A stretch of 64,000 nucleotides of DNA from Bacteroidota bacterium (GTDB lineage Bacteria > Bacteroidota > Bacteroidia > Bacteroidales > Prolixibacteraceae), in the NCBI GenBank assembly GCA_030698405.1, contig JAUYMU010000060.1, positions 1-64,000 of the forward strand, in the 5' to 3' direction. This document shows positions 34,828 to 44,297 of the stretch, piece by piece. The notes beneath the pieces were generated by a model that was not told the origin of the DNA, made no database searches, and saw nothing but the letters and a program-made list of their open reading frames with translations. Positions within the stretch are counted from its first letter, which is position 1. The number at the start of each line of letters is the position of its first letter. The translations under genes and the position numbers were made by a program.

Positions 34828-35946
34828 TTATTCCTTTGAATGATTTCCTGATCTTTTTGCCAGATTTCTAATGAAGTCGCCTCTTGAAGGAGTATTGCCT
34901 TCCGATTTCGTTGAAATAAAAATCGCTTTCTGCTCAAATGAAGGAACGCTGAATTTTTCTCCTGAAAGAATGAGCTCAATTTGTTTCAATTCAGGAGTAT
35001 TGAATTGCTTATTATCTAGTGCTGCAATATTGTCTTCGAGTTGTTTCACTGAACTGGCGCCAATCAAAACTGAGGTGACCCTTGGATCTTTCATCAGCCA
35101 AACAAGTGCCATTTGAGCCAACGTCTGCCCTCTTTGGATGGCTATTTCATTCAACTTTTTTACTTTTTCAATGGCTGGCTCAACCTGCTCTGGCTGAAGA
35201 AAACCCCACGATTTGGCGGCTCTCGAACCTTCGGGAATACCATTCAGATATTTATCGGTGAGCAATCCCTGTGCAAGCGGCGAAAACGGGATACAGCCAA
35301 TTCCTTCTTTTCCCAGAACATCCAACAAACCATTTTCGACCCAACGCTCAAACATGGAGTATTTGGGCTGATGGATCAAACAGGGAGTTCCCAGTTCTTT
35401 CAAAATGCGCGATGCCTTAAGAGCCAAATCAGCAGGATAATTTGATATTCCGGCGTACAAGGCTTTTCCCTGCCGAACTGCGTGGTCAAGCGCCATCATG
35501 GTTTCTTCAAGCGGCGTATCCGGATCGGGACGGTGCGAATAGAAAATATCAACATAATCGAGCTTCATCCTTTTCAGACTCTGATCGAGACTTGTGAGTA
35601 AACTTTTACGGCTCCCCCATTCTCCGTATGGGCCGGGCCACATCAGGTAACCGGCTTTTGTTGATATGATAAGCTCGTCGCGGTAGGGAGCCAAATCAAG
35701 TTGCATAATTTTTCCGAAGTTTTCCTCAGCCGATCCGGGAGGCGGACCATAGTTGTTGGCCAGGTCAAAATGGGTAATTCCCAGATCGAAAGCACGCCGA
35801 CACAACGCGCGACCGTTTTCAAACACATCAACTCCTCCGAAATTGTGCCAGAGACCCAGAGAAATGGCAGGAAGTTTCAAACCCCATTTACCGCATTTGT
35901 TGTAAGTCATTTTGCTATACCGGTTCGAATCAGCTAAATATTGCAT
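34828..35946 (-). CDS. Aldo/keto reductase, YghZ/Gpr-like
   Basis: The protein has 372 residues. The AKR fold shows the catalytic tetrad: D58 and Y65-region in HFDLANNYGPPPGSAEEN, lysine in ISTKAGYLM and histidine in FYSHRPDPDTP. GASSVKQLEDN at the C-terminus is the NADP-binding loop. It resembles E. coli YghZ, an L-glyceraldehyde 3-phosphate reductase that detoxifies methylglyoxal-related aldehydes. A tail of about 30 residues (STKSEGNTPSRGDFIRNL on) exceeds the usual length. The gene is separate from the pterin genes by 38 bp. Confidence 0.9.
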   Translation of the reverse strand: MQYLADSNRYSKMTYNKCGKWGLKLPAISLGLWHNFGGVDVFENGRALCRRAFDLGITHFDLANNYGPPPGSAEENFGKIMQLDLAPYRDELIISTKAGYLMWPGPYGEWGSRKSLLTSLDQSLKRMKLDYVDIFYSHRPDPDTPLEETMMALDHAVRQGKALYAGISNYPADLALKASRILKELGTPCLIHQPKYSMFERWVENGLLDVLGKEGIGCIPFSPLAQGLLTDKYLNGIPEGSRAAKSWGFLQPEQVEPAIEKVKKLNEIAIQRGQTLAQMALVWLMKDPRVTSVLIGASSVKQLEDNIAALDNKQFNTPELKQIELILSGEKFSVPSFEQKAIFISTKSEGNTPSRGDFIRNLAKRSGNHSKE

Positions 35947-36074
35947 TTTGTATGTTTTTAGTTTTTAAAATTATGGATTAGAAAAAGCCAAATTAATAAA
36001 TAATGTCTGTTCAATGGCTATTAAACCGAACTTTTTTAAATTCAGAGGGTTCATTCTAATAAATAACTGACACA

Positions 36075-36947
36075 ATGAGCGAAATTGAAAAACAAACAGG
36101 GCCCATTTATATCGTTTCGGGAGGTAAAGGGCTAGCCGGAAACAACATGGTACATTCACTGCTCATCCAATATCCGAACAACAATGTGCCGGTAATTATT
36201 GTGCCCAATATTCACGAAGAAGTGCAGTTGATGAAGTTGGTTGAAAAGGCAAAACAGGAGGATGGAATGATAGCCCATACCATGGTGAACCGCGATTTAC
36301 GTAGCTTATTGAGAAAACTTTGCGAAGAGAAAGGTGTGAAACACATCGATTTTATGGGTGAGCTTGCCGACTACCTTGACGAAAAACTTCAAATACCGTC
36401 ATTGCAATCGCCTGGACTTTACAGGGAAATCAATCAGCAATATTTCGACCGGATTGAAGCCATCGAATTTACCTTGAACCACGACGATGGCCTGCAACCA
36501 CAAAAACTGCACAAGGCAGAAATTATCCTGACAGGAGTTTCACGTTCAGGAAAAACACCGCTGAGCGTGTATTTGGCGATGTATGGCTGGAAAGTTGCCA
36601 ACATCCCATTGGTGAACGGTATCGATCCACCCAAAGAATTGTTCGAGGTTGATCCGCGCCGTGTGTTTGGATTGAGCATCAGTCACGGACATTTGATTTC
36701 ACACCGGATAAAACGTTTGCGCAGTCTGGGCAATCCTGAAAATACCAATTATATCGATGAACATTTGGTAATGAAGGAAATCCGCAATGCAAATTTCATA
36801 TTCGAAAAAGGTGGTTTTACAATTCTCAATGTATCGAACAAGCCGGTAGAAACCAGTGCAAACGAAATTCTGAACATTATGGCCAACCGTTTTGAGTACC
36901 GCGGAAGAAGACTTGATTCACCTTATCCGGATGTATTGGTAGAATAA
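36075..36947 (+). CDS. PEP synthase/PPDK regulatory protein (bifunctional kinase-pyrophosphorylase, DUF299)
   Basis: The protein has 290 residues. The kinase P-loop is GVSRSGKT (154-161) in the family motif TGVSRSGKTPLSVYLAMYGW, and an HDDG precedes it (136-139). RVFGLSISHGHLISHRI is the second family signature. Such proteins inactivate PEP synthase or pyruvate phosphate dikinase by ADP-dependent threonine phosphorylation and reactivate it by phosphorolysis, so they govern the switch between glycolysis and gluconeogenesis. The target dikinase gene is not in this window. Confidence 0.88.
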   Translation: MSEIEKQTGPIYIVSGGKGLAGNNMVHSLLIQYPNNNVPVIIVPNIHEEVQLMKLVEKAKQEDGMIAHTMVNRDLRSLLRKLCEEKGVKHIDFMGELADYLDEKLQIPSLQSPGLYREINQQYFDRIEAIEFTLNHDDGLQPQKLHKAEIILTGVSRSGKTPLSVYLAMYGWKVANIPLVNGIDPPKELFEVDPRRVFGLSISHGHLISHRIKRLRSLGNPENTNYIDEHLVMKEIRNANFIFEKGGFTILNVSNKPVETSANEILNIMANRFEYRGRRLDSPYPDVLVE

Positions 36948-37082
36948 CTTCGTTTAAGTGTATTAAGAGATTTTTGCAGTAGTCACCTCTTTACTAAATA
37001 AATTTTCTCTACGTTTGTAATTGTGTTAAATACGAACGATTTATTACAAACTAAGTTACAACAATGAGAATGAACTACTGAT

Positions 37083-38512
37083 ATGATTTCAAAAGAAGAA
37101 CTTGAAAAAAGGTTACTCGATTTAGAAAATTCACGTATTGAACGGACTGTATCGACAACTAAAATGGATAAGTTTGGCGAGGCTATTTGCGCCTTCTGCA
37201 ATGATTTTCCAGATAGTCAGCAAGCTGGCTATCTCATCATTGGGGCCAATGACAATGGCACCCGCAGTGGTTTAAAGGTAACGGATGAAATGCAGCTAAA
37301 CATTGCAGCCATCCGTGGGAACGGAAACATACAGCCACAACCGGCAATGGCCATCGAGAAATTCACCTTTCCTGATGGAGAATTGCTTGTTGCAGAAGTG
37401 CAACCCTCCAGCTTTCCACCCGTGCGTTACAAAGGGGTCATTTGGATTCGTGTGGGTGCTCGCAGGGCTGTTGCCAACGATGCGGAAGAAAAAATCCTCT
37501 ACGAGAAACGTGCAGCTCAAATTAGAACCTTCGATGCCATGCCTTGCACAGATGCAAGCCTGGATGATATAGATATTAAACTTTTTAAAGCTGAATACCT
37601 TCCAAAAGCCTTTCCTGAAGAACTATTGGCAGAAGATAAGCGGGACATCAAGCAACAATTGCAAGCCCTTGGTTTTACGATCTGCGGTTTGATTGCCCAA
37701 CTTATGCGGGGATTATCCTTTTTGGTAACAATCCCACCAAATTTCTCTCAGGATGCTATACCCAATATGTCCGCTTTGCCGGGAAAGACCGTGCAGGAGA
37801 AATCCTGAATGACCATAAGTTTGATGGGAATCTGGTAAAAGCGCTTGGTAAAATGGACACTCTCGTTGAATTAAGCATTGCCAAAGAAAAACCTGTACCG
37901 ATATCGGCATTGCGTGAAATGAAGATCATCAGCTATCCGTATTATGCCACTCGTGAGTTATTGATGAATGCAGTCATGCATCGCGATTATGAATCCAACT
38001 CACCGACCCGTTTTTATGAATTCGACAACTACATTGAGATTCAGAATGCCGGTGGGTTATATGGAAAAGCACGACCTGAAAATTTTCCCAAAGTCAATGA
38101 TTATCGGAATCCTGTGATCGCTGAAGCAATGAAAGTTTTGGGATATGTGAACAGTTACAACAGAGGTATTGTCAGGGTACAAAAGGAACTGGAAGAAAAT
38201 GGAAATGGGAATGCAATTTTTGATTTGACCCTCATTACCGCATTTAAAGTAGTTGAACCCATTTCAACCAGAGTCAATTCAAGGGTAAATAGATTGACTG
38301 ATAGACAATTGACTATTCTTGAATATTGTAAGGAAGCCAAGAGCCGTGAAGAGATTCTTACTTTTGTAGGGTTATAGAATCAAACCAAAAATTTTAAAAC
38401 ACATATAGTACCGCTCATTGAAGCTCAATTTTTGGCCTATACAAAGCCTGAAAAGGCAGATGTCAGGGGACAACAATATATTCTTACTGAATTAGGGAAA
38501 ACCATTTTTTAA
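37083..38512 (+). pseudogene. AlbA_2/Schlafen-type putative transcriptional regulator, disrupted
   Basis: An N-terminal AlbA_2 DNA-binding domain (FGEAICAFCNDFPDSQQAGY, GAYL-like YLIIGANDNGT) is followed by the ATP-binding-like region. Around 37671-37678 the frame shifts by one base at a T-run: after QALGF the expected YDLRFDCPTYAGIILFG continues in the next frame to NDHKFDG and MDTLVELSIAK. At 38375 an in-frame TAG interrupts TFVGL/NQTKNFKTH, after which the C-terminus reads to TAA at 38512 (LTELGKTIF). Both lesions together indicate a pseudogene. The frameshift alone could be a sequencing error, but the stop codon argues against that. Confidence 0.8.
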
Positions 38513-38532
38513 AAAGATGAAAGAATCGTTTG

Positions 38533-38706
38533 CTAGTTACTTTTTGGTTCAACTCTAGTTACTTTTTTAAACAAGCAAACAAATAAATAAATAAACAAAC
38601 ATCTGTCAATTAATGAATTAGTGAATGAATATATTTTCTTAAAGGAGCAATTGCTAGTTACTTGCTAGTTACTTTCGATGATATTTTCAATGATATTTTC
38701 AATGAT
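38533..38706. repeat. CTAGTTACTT repeats and ATTTTCAATGAT tandem
   Basis: CTAGTTACTT occurs four times (about 38533, 38555, 38653, 38663), and GATATTTTCAAT is repeated in tandem at about 38680-38703. An AAATAAATAAATAAACAAAC simple run lies between. The stretch follows the disrupted AlbA-type gene and has no gene. Confidence 0.6.
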
Positions 38707-38784
38707 CGATCGGTATAACAACCAACTACCACCGGTTAGGTTATATTCTCTGCTTGAAAGCCATCAATTTGATCCCATTCCACC

Positions 38785-40623
38785 TTATTCTACCGTAACA
38801 CTCTTTGCCAGATTTCGTGGTTGATCCACATCGCAACCCCGCATTACAGCAATGTAATACGAGAACAGCTGTAAAGGAATAATGGCAAGCAATGGCGAAA
38901 CTGCCGGATGTGATTTTGGAATTTCAAACACGTCGTTCACCATGTTTTTCAGTACATCGTCACCTTCAGTAACAACAGCAATAATATTCCCTTTTCTGGC
39001 TTTTACTTCCTGAATGTTGCTGACAATTTTTTCATAGTAATGATCTTTGGCCGCGACAACAATCACTGGAAGATTATCGTCAACCAGGGCAATCGGGCCG
39101 TGTTTCATTTCACCGGCAGCATATCCTTCGGCATGGATGTACGATATCTCTTTCAATTTAAGTGCGCCTTCCAAAGCAACCGGAAAAAGATAACCTCTTC
39201 CCAGGTAAAGTGCATTTACAGAATCTTTGTATTTGGCAGCAATCTCTTTTATTGCCGGATGTTTTACCAGTATGGATTTTAATTTCTCCGGAATTTCACT
39301 CAATTCTGAAATTAGCTGAAGATACAATTCAGGAGAAATTTGCCCTTTTTCTTTTGCCAGTTTAAGTGCAAAAAGTGTGATTACTGTTACCTGTGCAGTA
39401 AATGCTTTGGTTGATGCAACACCGATTTCGACACCAGCATGGGTATAAACACCTGCATCGGTTTCGCGCGCAATGCTCGATCCTACCACGTTGCAAATAC
39501 CCAGAATGGTTGCACCTTTTTCCTTTGCCATGCGCAAAGCTGCAAGTGTATCGGCAGTTTCGCCGCTCTGTGTGATGGCGATTACAACATCATCGCTATT
39601 AAGTATTGGGTTGCGGTAGCGAAATTCTGATGCATATTCAACCTCAACCGGAACGCGTGCATATTCTTCTATCAGGTATTCGCCCACCAAAGCTGCGTGC
39701 CATGAAGTGCCGCATCCAATGATAATGATTCGCTTTGCTTTCAGAATTTTTGGGAAAACATCCAGCAAACCGCCCAGAACAATGTCTGAATGATCGGGCA
39801 AAATGCGTCCCCTGAAAGTATCTTCAATGGTTTTTGGCTGTTCGAAAATTTCTTTCAGCATAAAATGCTCGAAATCGCCTTTTTCCAGATCACCAATGCT
39901 CATGTCAACTTTCGTGATTTTGAAGGCAACCGGATTGTTCTCAACGGTTTTCAGCGTGAGGCTGTCTCTGGTAATGATCGCCACATCGTGATCGTTCAGG
40001 TAAATTACACTATCGGTATAATTTACGATCGGGGTTGCATCGGAAGCAATAAAATATTCGCTGCGGCCAATTCCGATCACCAGCGGACTACCCTTCCGGG
40101 CTGCTATCAACTGATCTTTTTCATTTTTACAGATAACCACAATTCCGTATGCACCAACAACTTTCGAAAGTGCCAACCTAACAGCAATTTCAGCATTCAC
40201 CTCTTCAGCATTCCGGTAAAAATATTCAATCAGGTTAACCAAAACTTCAGTATCGGTATCCGACTGAAATGTATAACCTTTCTTTATTAAGTCAGATTTT
40301 AGCTCTGCATAATTTTCGATGATACCGTTGTGTACCAATACAAAATCGCCGTTCATTGAAGTATGAGGGTGGGCATTGCGGTCGTTGGGTTCTCCGTGGG
40401 TGGCCCAGCGGGTATGACCGATTCCAATGTGTCCGCTGATGTCTTCGGCGGAAACAAATTTTTCGAGATCGGCAACCCGCCCTTTGCATTTGAAAACTTT
40501 CAGTTCACTGTTATAGATTGCCAGACCGGCAGAGTCGTAACCACGATATTCGAGCCGCTGAAGCCCTTGAATCAGAATGGGATAAACATTTTTATCGCCA
40601 ATGTAACCAACAATTCCACACAT
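38785..40623 (-). CDS. glmS: Glutamine-fructose-6-phosphate aminotransferase (isomerising)
   Basis: This 612-residue enzyme makes glucosamine 6-phosphate for peptidoglycan and LPS. After Met removal, Cys of MCGIVGYIGDKNV is the glutaminase nucleophile. The N-terminal Ntn domain has RWATHGEPND and NGIIENYAEL. Two SIS domains follow (about 290-610, GCGTSWHAALVGEYLIEEYA, TQSGETADTLAALRMAKEKG) and the C-terminal DQPRNLAKSVTVE tail is canonical. Length matches the family. It is the downstream member of a same-direction group with the DUF4270 and GT5-like genes. Confidence 0.97.
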   Translation of the reverse strand: MCGIVGYIGDKNVYPILIQGLQRLEYRGYDSAGLAIYNSELKVFKCKGRVADLEKFVSAEDISGHIGIGHTRWATHGEPNDRNAHPHTSMNGDFVLVHNGIIENYAELKSDLIKKGYTFQSDTDTEVLVNLIEYFYRNAEEVNAEIAVRLALSKVVGAYGIVVICKNEKDQLIAARKGSPLVIGIGRSEYFIASDATPIVNYTDSVIYLNDHDVAIITRDSLTLKTVENNPVAFKITKVDMSIGDLEKGDFEHFMLKEIFEQPKTIEDTFRGRILPDHSDIVLGGLLDVFPKILKAKRIIIIGCGTSWHAALVGEYLIEEYARVPVEVEYASEFRYRNPILNSDDVVIAITQSGETADTLAALRMAKEKGATILGICNVVGSSIARETDAGVYTHAGVEIGVASTKAFTAQVTVITLFALKLAKEKGQISPELYLQLISELSEIPEKLKSILVKHPAIKEIAAKYKDSVNALYLGRGYLFPVALEGALKLKEISYIHAEGYAAGEMKHGPIALVDDNLPVIVVAAKDHYYEKIVSNIQEVKARKGNIIAVVTEGDDVLKNMVNDVFEIPKSHPAVSPLLAIIPLQLFSYYIAVMRGCDVDQPRNLAKSVTVE

Positions 40624-40656
40624 ACGATTATATTTTTAGATGATCGAAAATGGGGG

Positions 40657-41997
40657 CTAATTTATTTTTGAATAGGTAATTTCTAAACGGATACCTGTTT
40701 TGCTGTTTGCTCCTTTTAAAACAACCCTGCCGTAATTGGTATTCCTGTCAGCCATGGATAGGAAAAAACCAAAATTTTCCCTTAAATATCCAACACCATT
40801 GGGTTTTTTAGATATCAATTCCTGCATGTGCTTGGCGATGTTGAAACGGTAAGTTCCGTCTTTTTTGTTATAAACGCCGCCAAAATATGCCTGAGAGAAA
40901 GCAAGGTCAGAAGGGAAATACAAGCTGTCCTTTTCATTAATTGCACTCAAAATCACCTGGTAAGGAGGCAGATATTTAGCTGTGTCAGTATAGAATTGGT
41001 CAACCTGAAAGATCAGTTCGGCCTTGTTGATGGCGATATTGGCGGAATCTCTCCAGAAATTTAAATTTGGAATTAATATTCTACTGCCCAATCCTCCGGT
41101 AGTTTGTAAATAGATTAAACTATCCTGATTTGTTTTTTTATCGAGGTTGGCTGCAAATGCAGTATTTGTATAATCGTGACTAAAACGATTGACCCGTGCT
41201 GAATTTTCATTGATATTGTAATTGTAAAACAGTGAATCTTCTTCGCTGTTGTGGTAATGCATAATCATTCTTGATCCGAAGGCGAGTGCATTAATCCTAA
41301 TAATGGCTCCGCCCTGGTTCAAATCACCTGCTTCAATGTACAAACCTTTAAAATATTTGAGGAAAAGATCATTGTTTGATAAAGTAAGCGAATCGGCTGA
41401 CCATAGTTTGTTTATAAGTGAAGCGTTTAACTTAATCGCAATTTCCTGAATAACAGTGTCTTTTGGTTTTGCTTTCGTCGATCCATATAAATTGGTTAAC
41501 GAATCGAGCTTGAATTTAGGAACATAATTTATATCGGCCAGAACTTCGCCTTTCGAGATAGCTTTCAGGTTTACATCCTGCTCATACCTGGCATCGAACG
41601 ACAGGTCTGATGCAAGCTCATAAACTTTCAATCGTTGCGGAGTGACCGCGTCTCCGAAAAATTCCCGGTATAACAGGTATAGAACCAATGAGTCGGGCTG
41701 TGCATTTTTCGATAAATCGGGATATCTGCTCAACCGGAACTGAACGGCAAAATCGGCAGTTGTTTTCCCGAAAATTGGGTCGTTAAAAGTACCCAGCAAA
41801 TTATAGGTAGTTTCATCTGTTCTTTGCTTCAAATCGGTAACGGTAAATGATTTAATAGTAGTTTTATCAATTTCAGTCTTTTTTACTGAAACCAAATCTC
41901 CCTTATCCAATAAACCATAACCTGTTTTATTCAGTTCTTCCTTGCAACTCCAAAATATAAGTGACAACAATGCAAATCCGGCCACGAATTTGTACAT
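40657..41997 (-). CDS. DUF4270 lipoprotein
   Basis: From ATG 41997 (MYKFVAGFALLSLIFWSC) the protein has 446 residues and a lipobox ending in Cys-18. A TTG upstream is rejected because it adds residues before the signal peptide. The opening after the lipobox (GLLDKGDLVSVKKTEID, LGTFNDPIFGKTTADFAVQF) is the DUF4270 signature. These Bacteroidota surface lipoproteins have unknown function and often sit between glmS and panC/panD genes, as here. Confidence 0.87.
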   Translation of the reverse strand: MYKFVAGFALLSLIFWSCKEELNKTGYGLLDKGDLVSVKKTEIDKTTIKSFTVTDLKQRTDETTYNLLGTFNDPIFGKTTADFAVQFRLSRYPDLSKNAQPDSLVLYLLYREFFGDAVTPQRLKVYELASDLSFDARYEQDVNLKAISKGEVLADINYVPKFKLDSLTNLYGSTKAKPKDTVIQEIAIKLNASLINKLWSADSLTLSNNDLFLKYFKGLYIEAGDLNQGGAIIRINALAFGSRMIMHYHNSEEDSLFYNYNINENSARVNRFSHDYTNTAFAANLDKKTNQDSLIYLQTTGGLGSRILIPNLNFWRDSANIAINKAELIFQVDQFYTDTAKYLPPYQVILSAINEKDSLYFPSDLAFSQAYFGGVYNKKDGTYRFNIAKHMQELISKKPNGVGYLRENFGFFLSMADRNTNYGRVVLKGANSKTGIRLEITYSKIN

Positions 41998-42054
41998 TAC
42001 GCTGAGTTCTTTTTTCACCAATTAATATGTTTTAAATTTGTGTAACCTAATTTC

Positions 42055-42858
42055 TTACAACATTTTATCATACAAGTCATTGTAAGCATCTATATAGGTA
42101 TGTTCAGGTTGGTAATCTAAAAATAATTTTCCCGACGATTGTATGTATTCTGTTAATTCACTGTTAATTTTTGGACTTCCCTGAATAACAGCATCAGAAT
42201 ACTGAATCGCCATTTTGCTTAAGTTTACATAGCTTGGTTCATCAACAAGTTCTGTATCTTCACTTATTATATTGCTCATCTTTAGTTTATTCCTGAAATT
42301 TACATCCAACGACTTTTTAAAGTCATCATGAAAAACAGAATAAACCACTTTCGATTTTACAAACAATGGGTTGTCGTTGTATGCCTTTTTGATGTACAGG
42401 GGCACCAGGGAAGTCAACCATCCGCTGCAATGAATTAAATCGGGCGCCCAACGCAGTTTTACAACTGTTTCAAGTACTCCACGTGCATAGAAAATGGCTC
42501 TTTCGTCATTATCGGCGAATTCATTTCCCTTTGAATCTTTCAAAACTTGTTTGCGCTGAAAATAATCTTCGTTATCTATAAAATAAACCTGCATACGGGC
42601 TGACTGAATAGAGGCCACTTTGATTATCAACGGGTGGTCGGTATCATCAATGATCAGGTTCATCCCCGATAGGCGGATTACTTCGTGCAATTGATTACGA
42701 CGTTCATTCACACTACCATATCTAGGCATAAAAGTCCGGATTTCCTTTCCTCTCTCCTGAATTCCCTGTGGAAGGAACCTTGATTTTTTTGACATTTCTG
42801 TCTCTGGAAGGTAAGGGGTAATTTCTGATGAAATAAATAAGACTTTCTTCTTTTCCAT
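42055..42858 (-). CDS. Glycogen/starch synthase-like GT5 N-terminal domain protein
   Basis: At 267 residues this is only the N-terminal half of a GT5 glycogen synthase: KVLFISSEITPYLPETEMS opens it and DLIHCSGWLTSLVPLYIKKA is the ADP-glucose-side helix. The C-terminal catalytic Rossmann half with its E-x7-E motif is absent. The stand-alone form recurs in Bacteroidota beside DUF4270 and panC, so it is not a fresh truncation but a conserved short protein. Glycosyltransferase activity is therefore doubtful. A regulatory or binding role is possible. Confidence 0.78.
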   Translation of the reverse strand: MEKKKVLFISSEITPYLPETEMSKKSRFLPQGIQERGKEIRTFMPRYGSVNERRNQLHEVIRLSGMNLIIDDTDHPLIIKVASIQSARMQVYFIDNEDYFQRKQVLKDSKGNEFADNDERAIFYARGVLETVVKLRWAPDLIHCSGWLTSLVPLYIKKAYNDNPLFVKSKVVYSVFHDDFKKSLDVNFRNKLKMSNIISEDTELVDEPSYVNLSKMAIQYSDAVIQGSPKINSELTEYIQSSGKLFLDYQPEHTYIDAYNDLYDKML

Positions 42859-42956
42859 TTAATTGCCTGAGTTTAATTGTGCAAAATTAGTAAAATATCG
42901 GCAATATTCAATTCCAGCAGGTTACAGAGGTCTTAAAAAAGCTTAACAAGTTAGGA

Positions 42957-42983
42957 TTGGTGTTAATTTATTTATTTACTTTG
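42957..42983 (+). promoter_or_regulatory. Candidate panC promoter
   Basis: TTG (42957-42959) and TTACTTTG (42976-42983) approximate the Bacteroidota -33/-7 pair with a 16-bp spacer, about 20 bp before the panC ATG at 43005. Confidence 0.4.
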
Positions 42984-43004
42984 CACCCTCATTTTTAATC
43001 CAAA

Positions 43005-43850
43005 ATGCAGATAGTAAAGCATATAAACGAACTTCAGGCAATACTGGACAATAAACGGCAAGAGGGATTGAGCATAGGTTTTGTTCCCACAATGGGTGCA
43101 TTGCACGCTGGTCATCTTTCATTGGTTGAGAAGGCTGGACAGCAGTCCGGGTTCGTGGTAGCGAGTATTTTTGTTAATCCTACACAGTTTAACGACAAAG
43201 GTGATCTGGAACGATATCCACGCGATCTTCAGAAAGATGTTGATTTATTGGAACCGACATCCTGTCAGTTAATTTTTGCTCCTGAAGCCGATGAAATTTA
43301 TCCTGAACCTGATACCCGGCAATTCAATTTTGGGAACCTCGAACAGGTGATGGAAGGTAAATTCAGGCCCGGACATTTTAACGGAGTGGCACAGGTGGTA
43401 AGCCGTTTGTTCGAAATCGTTCAACCCGACAAAGCTTTTTTCGGCCTGAAAGACTTTCAGCAACTGGCGATTATCAACGAAATGGTCAGGAAACTGGAAC
43501 TTCCTGTTGAAATTGTGCCCTGCCCGATCGTACGTGAAACCGATGGACTGGCCATGAGTTCACGCAATATGTTGCTAAGCAAAGAGCAACGACTCAATGC
43601 CGTGTTAATTTCGGCTACTTTGTTTGAAGCGACAAACAAAACCGGAGAATTAAACGTAGAAGAACTCACCTATTGGGTAATCAACCGCATCAACGAAAAC
43701 GAATATCTGAACACAGAGTACTTCGAAATTGTTAACTCAATGACCCTTCAGCCCATTAAAAGCTGGAACGATCCTTGCCTAAAAGTGGGATGCATCGCTG
43801 TTCAATGCGGAAAAATAAGGTTGATAGACAATGTGAAGATTGACAATTAG
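43005..43850 (+). CDS. panC: Pantoate-beta-alanine ligase
   Basis: This 281-residue cytoplasmic enzyme condenses pantoate and beta-alanine with ATP. Seen motifs are FVPTMGALHAGHLSLVEKA with the HxGH nucleotide site, VASIFVNPTQFNDKGDLERY, FFGLKDFQQLAII and the KMSKS-like MSSRN. Length matches the family. The panD gene for its beta-alanine supply lies 86 bp downstream. Confidence 0.97.
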   Translation: MQIVKHINELQAILDNKRQEGLSIGFVPTMGALHAGHLSLVEKAGQQSGFVVASIFVNPTQFNDKGDLERYPRDLQKDVDLLEPTSCQLIFAPEADEIYPEPDTRQFNFGNLEQVMEGKFRPGHFNGVAQVVSRLFEIVQPDKAFFGLKDFQQLAIINEMVRKLELPVEIVPCPIVRETDGLAMSSRNMLLSKEQRLNAVLISATLFEATNKTGELNVEELTYWVINRINENEYLNTEYFEIVNSMTLQPIKSWNDPCLKVGCIAVQCGKIRLIDNVKIDN

Positions 43851-43853
43851 ACC

Positions 43854-43905
43854 ATTTACGATTTACAATTTGTTGCCTTGATGAACGTTCCCCTAAATCG
43901 TAAAT
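43854..43905. repeat. ATTTACGATTTA inverted repeat between panC and panD
   Basis: ATTTACGATTTA (43854-43865) and TAAATCGTAAAT (43894-43905) are exact complements around a 28-nt loop. Similar degenerate AT-rich words occur in other gaps of this window. Confidence 0.6.
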
Positions 43906-43936
43906 AGTAAATAAAAAAATAGTAAATAATAATATC

Positions 43937-44287
43937 ATGATCATAGAAGTTTGCAAATCGAAAATACATAAAGTTACTGTAACCGAAGCCAATTTGCAGT
44001 ACGTAGGAAGTATCACCATCGATCAGGATTTGATGGATGCTGCCAATTTAATTGAAAATGAAAAAGTTCAGGTAGTAAACATCAACAATGGCGAACGCCT
44101 CGAAACCTACGTGATTAAAGGAGAACGTGCTTCAGGAGTAATCTGCCTGAATGGCCCTGCAGCACGAAAAGTGGCTGTTGGAGATGTAGTCATCATTATC
44201 TCATACGCTCAGATGGATTTCGAAGAAGCCAAAACTTTTAAGCCATGGCTGGTTTTCCCTGACACTGAAACGAACAGATTGATTTAA
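43937..44287 (+). CDS. panD: Aspartate 1-decarboxylase (pyruvoyl enzyme)
   Basis: This 116-residue proenzyme makes beta-alanine from aspartate. The self-cleavage site is the Gly-Ser of [14 protein letters not shown], which forms the pyruvoyl group on Ser-25. [19 protein letters not shown] and [18 protein letters not shown] are family signatures. It follows panC and completes the beta-alanine branch of pantothenate synthesis. Confidence 0.97.
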   Translation: MIIEVCKSKIHKVTVTEANLQYVGSITIDQDLMDAANLIENEKVQVVNINNGERLETYVIKGERASGVICLNGPAARKVAVGDVVIIISYAQMDFEEAKTFKPWLVFPDTETNRLI

Positions 44288-44297
44288 AAGAATTCTA

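Noticed and set aside
37853-38377. Separate short gene for a DNA-binding or ATP-binding protein
   Set aside because: It continues the AlbA-type reading frame after a 1-nt shift, so it is part of the disrupted gene, not a gene of its own.
38533-38706. Repeats as a CRISPR array
   Set aside because: Repeats are 10-12 bp, unevenly spaced and simple in composition, with no cas genes.
39790-40290. 166-residue plus-strand frame inside glmS
   Set aside because: It lies wholly opposite conserved glmS sequence and has no recognisable domain.
42055-42858. Truncated glycogen synthase pseudogene
   Set aside because: The frame is intact and, as I recall, the short form recurs with the same neighbours in the phylum, so it is treated as a real short gene.
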